A DNA stretch of 64,000 nucleotides from Sipunculus nudus (lineage: Eukaryota; Annelida; Sipuncula; Golfingiida; Sipunculidae), in NCBI GenBank assembly GCA_026874595.1, contig CM049307.1:95516330-95580329 (forward strand). Reading direction: 5' to 3'. Positions 62,046 to 64,000 of the stretch are shown one piece after another. Each line of letters starts with the position of its first letter. The first letter of the stretch is position 1. Position numbers and translations under genes: made by a program. The notes under the pieces were generated by a model, which was given only the letters and a program-made list of their open reading frames with translations, ran no database searches and was not told the DNA's origin.

Positions 62046-63404
62046 ATGAAGTACCAAAACACCCTTGTGGTAGATAACTTACCAGTTGATGTGCAGCAAG
62101 CAGAACTCGGGGATCACTTTGGTAATGCGGGTGACGTGGAGCATGTGTTGCTGGTTCCTTCAGACTCTAGTCCGGACCAGGCTTTCATTGTCTTTGCCTC
62201 CTCATCCGCAGTTACCAAGGTTCTTAGTTCTCCCAGTTTTGCTGAATGGCAGACTCCATCGGGAGCTGTGTCACTAAAAGTAAAAGCTGCCACAACCGAT
62301 CATGAGGACTGTATACGAGAATTGATCACTGAGGGGAAATCATCCTTAACAGATCCGCTAGATATTTTTCTAGATAGACTGTCCTCTGACAATCTTAACA
62401 GATTAAAGCATAAAATAGAGGATAGGATGGCTTATCAGAGGATCCCTTCTTCCCCAGAGGGCGCTGCCATGGGTCCTAACCTAGTGTATACAATGTCCCA
62501 GAAACCACGTTTACCCACATTTTCCGGTGACCCCCAAACAAAAGACACCCCTTTTCGCCAGTGGCGTTACCAAGTTGACTGTCTCTTAGATAACAGATGT
62601 TACCGCCACCAAGATATAGAGGAGGCAATTAGACTGTCCCTTAGAGGTTCAGCCGCGGAGGTTCTTCTTTACCTGGACCCATCTGCCCCTCTTACTGATT
62701 TGATCCACCACTTAGACCTCACGTTTGGAGAGGTGGTAGACATTAATATGATAAGGGAGCAGTATTACGGGGCCCAACAAGAAACTGGGGAGACCATCGT
62801 TAAATGGGGCTGTCGTATTCAAAAGCTTCTACACAGTTTAAAGCAGCGGGGTGCAATCTCAGACCACGAGGCTCGTAGCAGTCTATGTTCAAGATTCTGG
62901 TATGGATTAAATGACCTCTATCAACCCGTGAAAGATGCCCTACGTCCCACTTTAAAATCGGGTACGTCCTTTGAAGTTCTTTTTAGTGCAGCCCGGGAGC
63001 TCGAGGTTGAATATATGCCTATGATGACTCCATCAAAACCTTCCCCTGGGGGTGGTAACATTAGGAGACCCAATTTAAAACCCTCTCAAACTTCCCAACA
63101 ACAGTCACTTAGTGATCTTTCCCAAATGGTCAATACAGTGTTACAAAAACTAGAAGGTATTGAATCTCGCCTTACGAGAGTCGAAACAACCCAAAGCTAT
63201 AGACATAGTAGACCAACCACTCCTGCCTATCGAAAGAGTAACGCTACAGTTTCAGAACAAAATTCGAATCCACCTGAACTAGCCACGTTTTGCACCAGGT
63301 GTAAACGTAATAACCATTCTGTTCAAGACTGTAGAGCACGTCGTGACGTAACTGGTAAGCCTTTAAACTCCGGTCCACCTGCGCCAGGCAGTGGGAGGAC
63401 GTAG
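62046..63404 (+). CDS. Gag of a Ty3/gypsy-type retrotransposon, PNMA-like
   Basis: A 452-aa intact Gag, which would form the particle and bind the element RNA. Residues about 5-65 look like an RRM-type fold (TLVVDNLPVDV as the first strand, QAFIVFASSS as the RNP1-like strand). A PNMA/Ty3-type capsid follows (about 155-335: PTFSGDPQTKDTPFRQWRYQV, cut here at RQWR in the family pattern; then SLRGSAAEVLLYL). A Pro/Ser/Gln linker comes next, then one CCHC knuckle (CTRCKRNNHSVQDC, about 419-432). Vertebrate PNMA proteins derive from Ty3/gypsy Gag and also carry an RRM-like N-terminus, so this element belongs near that source group by architecture. The ATG sits in TCACCACTATGAA with no in-frame competitor close upstream. 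The stop is TAG at 63,402, downstream of a slippery site. Confidence 0.8.
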   Translation: MKYQNTLVVDNLPVDVQQAELGDHFGNAGDVEHVLLVPSDSSPDQAFIVFASSSAVTKVLSSPSFAEWQTPSGAVSLKVKAATTDHEDCIRELITEGKSSLTDPLDIFLDRLSSDNLNRLKHKIEDRMAYQRIPSSPEGAAMGPNLVYTMSQKPRLPTFSGDPQTKDTPFRQWRYQVDCLLDNRCYRHQDIEEAIRLSLRGSAAEVLLYLDPSAPLTDLIHHLDLTFGEVVDINMIREQYYGAQQETGETIVKWGCRIQKLLHSLKQRGAISDHEARSSLCSRFWYGLNDLYQPVKDALRPTLKSGTSFEVLFSAARELEVEYMPMMTPSKPSPGGGNIRRPNLKPSQTSQQQSLSDLSQMVNTVLQKLEGIESRLTRVETTQSYRHSRPTTPAYRKSNATVSEQNSNPPELATFCTRCKRNNHSVQDCRARRDVTGKPLNSGPPAPGSGRT

Positions 63405-64000
63405 GTCGGACACACAGGCCCACTAAACCCAAGGTTATACCTGTTGCTTTGACCGGGGATATTGATTGTGTCTCGCTCATATCACAGGGGGTTCCTTGTA
63501 CCGGTTTACTAGACACTGGCTCTTCTGTTACCACAGTGGCTGAACATTTCTACAATCAGTATCTGTCTTCTTTACCAATCCAACAAATATCTGATGTCCT
63601 TAACATAGAGGTCGCAGGGGGAAATAATCTCGAATACCTTGGCATTGTTGAAATAAATTTAAATTTTCCAGGTGTATTGGATAAAATTTTTCCAACTCCC
63701 GTATTACTGGTAAAAGATACAACCTTTAATGCGTTGCACCCTTTTGTAATTGGACAGAATGTCCTAAAGCAGTGTGCTCGGATACTTCGCGGTGATGGGG
63801 GCCCTAGGTTCCTCCAGAAGAGTAAAATTTCCGATGCCTGGCGGTCAGCCTTAAAATGCTGTACTTTTGCGACTGCTAAATCTTCCTCGATAGGCCTCGT
63901 CACCTCCTTTAGGCAAATAACTATTCCACCAAATCAGTCTCTTACTGTACCAGGTAAAACCCGTGCTTGTACATACGGAAAGACGTTGATTGTAACAGAA
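63359..64000 (+). CDS. Pol of the same element, retropepsin part (truncated by the window)
   Basis: This frame is -1 relative to gag. It opens after a TAA at 63,356 and stays open without a stop to the end of the window. It encodes an aspartic protease with the active-site motif LLDTGSSVTT at about 63,506-63,535 and a flap-like stretch downstream (NIEVAGGNNLEYLG). The second conserved region, FVIGQNVLKQCARIL, is a good match to the I-G-x-D/N-x-L turn of retropepsins. The product would cut the Gag-Pol polyprotein; reverse transcriptase, RNase H and integrase should follow outside the window. There is no start codon of its own in a good context, which fits expression by frameshifting from gag. 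The frame is undamaged. Confidence 0.8.
63362..63368 (+). promoter_or_regulatory. -1 ribosomal frameshift slippery heptamer TTTAAAC
   Basis: In gag phase the heptamer reads T_TTA_AAC, the canonical X_XXY_YYZ arrangement. It lies inside the 46-nt region where both gag and the -1 pol frame are open. About ten bases downstream, the segment at about 63,372-63,398 can form short stems (CCTG with CAGG; CTGC with GCAG), compatible with a stimulatory structure. It would set the Gag to Gag-Pol ratio. Confidence 0.75.

Noticed and set aside
1-64000. CRISPR array, operon or prokaryotic signals
   Set aside because: The direct repeats present are satellites, SINEs and LTRs, and the coding units have introns; nothing prokaryotic is seen.

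Overview
This is eukaryotic, AT-rich, repeat-dense animal DNA. The genes have introns with GT-AG (and some GC-AG) splice sites, and the mobile elements belong to animal families: BEL/Pao, Penelope-like, non-LTR LINE, tRNA-derived SINEs, and a Ty3/gypsy-type element whose Gag resembles PNMA. The mix and style of repeats suggest a bivalve mollusc, but that is an inference; no ribosomal or mitochondrial marker is present.

The left two thirds (1-43,000) is a minus-strand cluster of SLC16/monocarboxylate-transporter-like genes. Two copies look intact, each with five coding exons: gene A (14,729-17,130, 470 aa) and gene B (30,907-33,276, 473 aa). Three are broken: one at 1,023-2,613 with exon 1 fused out of frame to the middle of exon 3, one at 5,805-6,376 with only exons 1-2, and one at about 39,500-43,000 with decayed exons 2-5. 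Genes A and B lie in a large head-to-tail segmental duplication (about 9,530-26,220 and 26,388-35,735). A degenerate BEL/Pao element with two LTRs (19,668-25,216) sits only in the first unit, so it probably arrived after the duplication. A Penelope-like remnant, a probable solo LTR and a tandem tRNA-SINE carrying paired CRE-like sites lie between 5,300 and 9,040.

The middle (35,700-50,000) holds a 1.2-kb repeat pair, a dead LINE split by a SINE, tRNA-like sequences, a further element remnant, short tandem duplications and much AT-rich DNA with nothing recognisable.

The right third has the two most interesting coding units, both on the plus strand. The first is a multi-exon gene (coding 53,017-60,100; 1,842 aa by my splice model) of a family I do not recognise. 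It has weak hallmarks of a PIN/XPG-type nuclease fold split between its two large exons, a CxC-x7-CxC cluster and basic segments. The second is the start of an apparently intact Ty3/gypsy-type retrotransposon (from 62,046): Gag with an RRM-like N-terminus, a PNMA/Gag-like core and a CCHC knuckle, then a retropepsin in the -1 frame, with a textbook T_TTA_AAC slippery heptamer in the overlap. The window ends inside pol.
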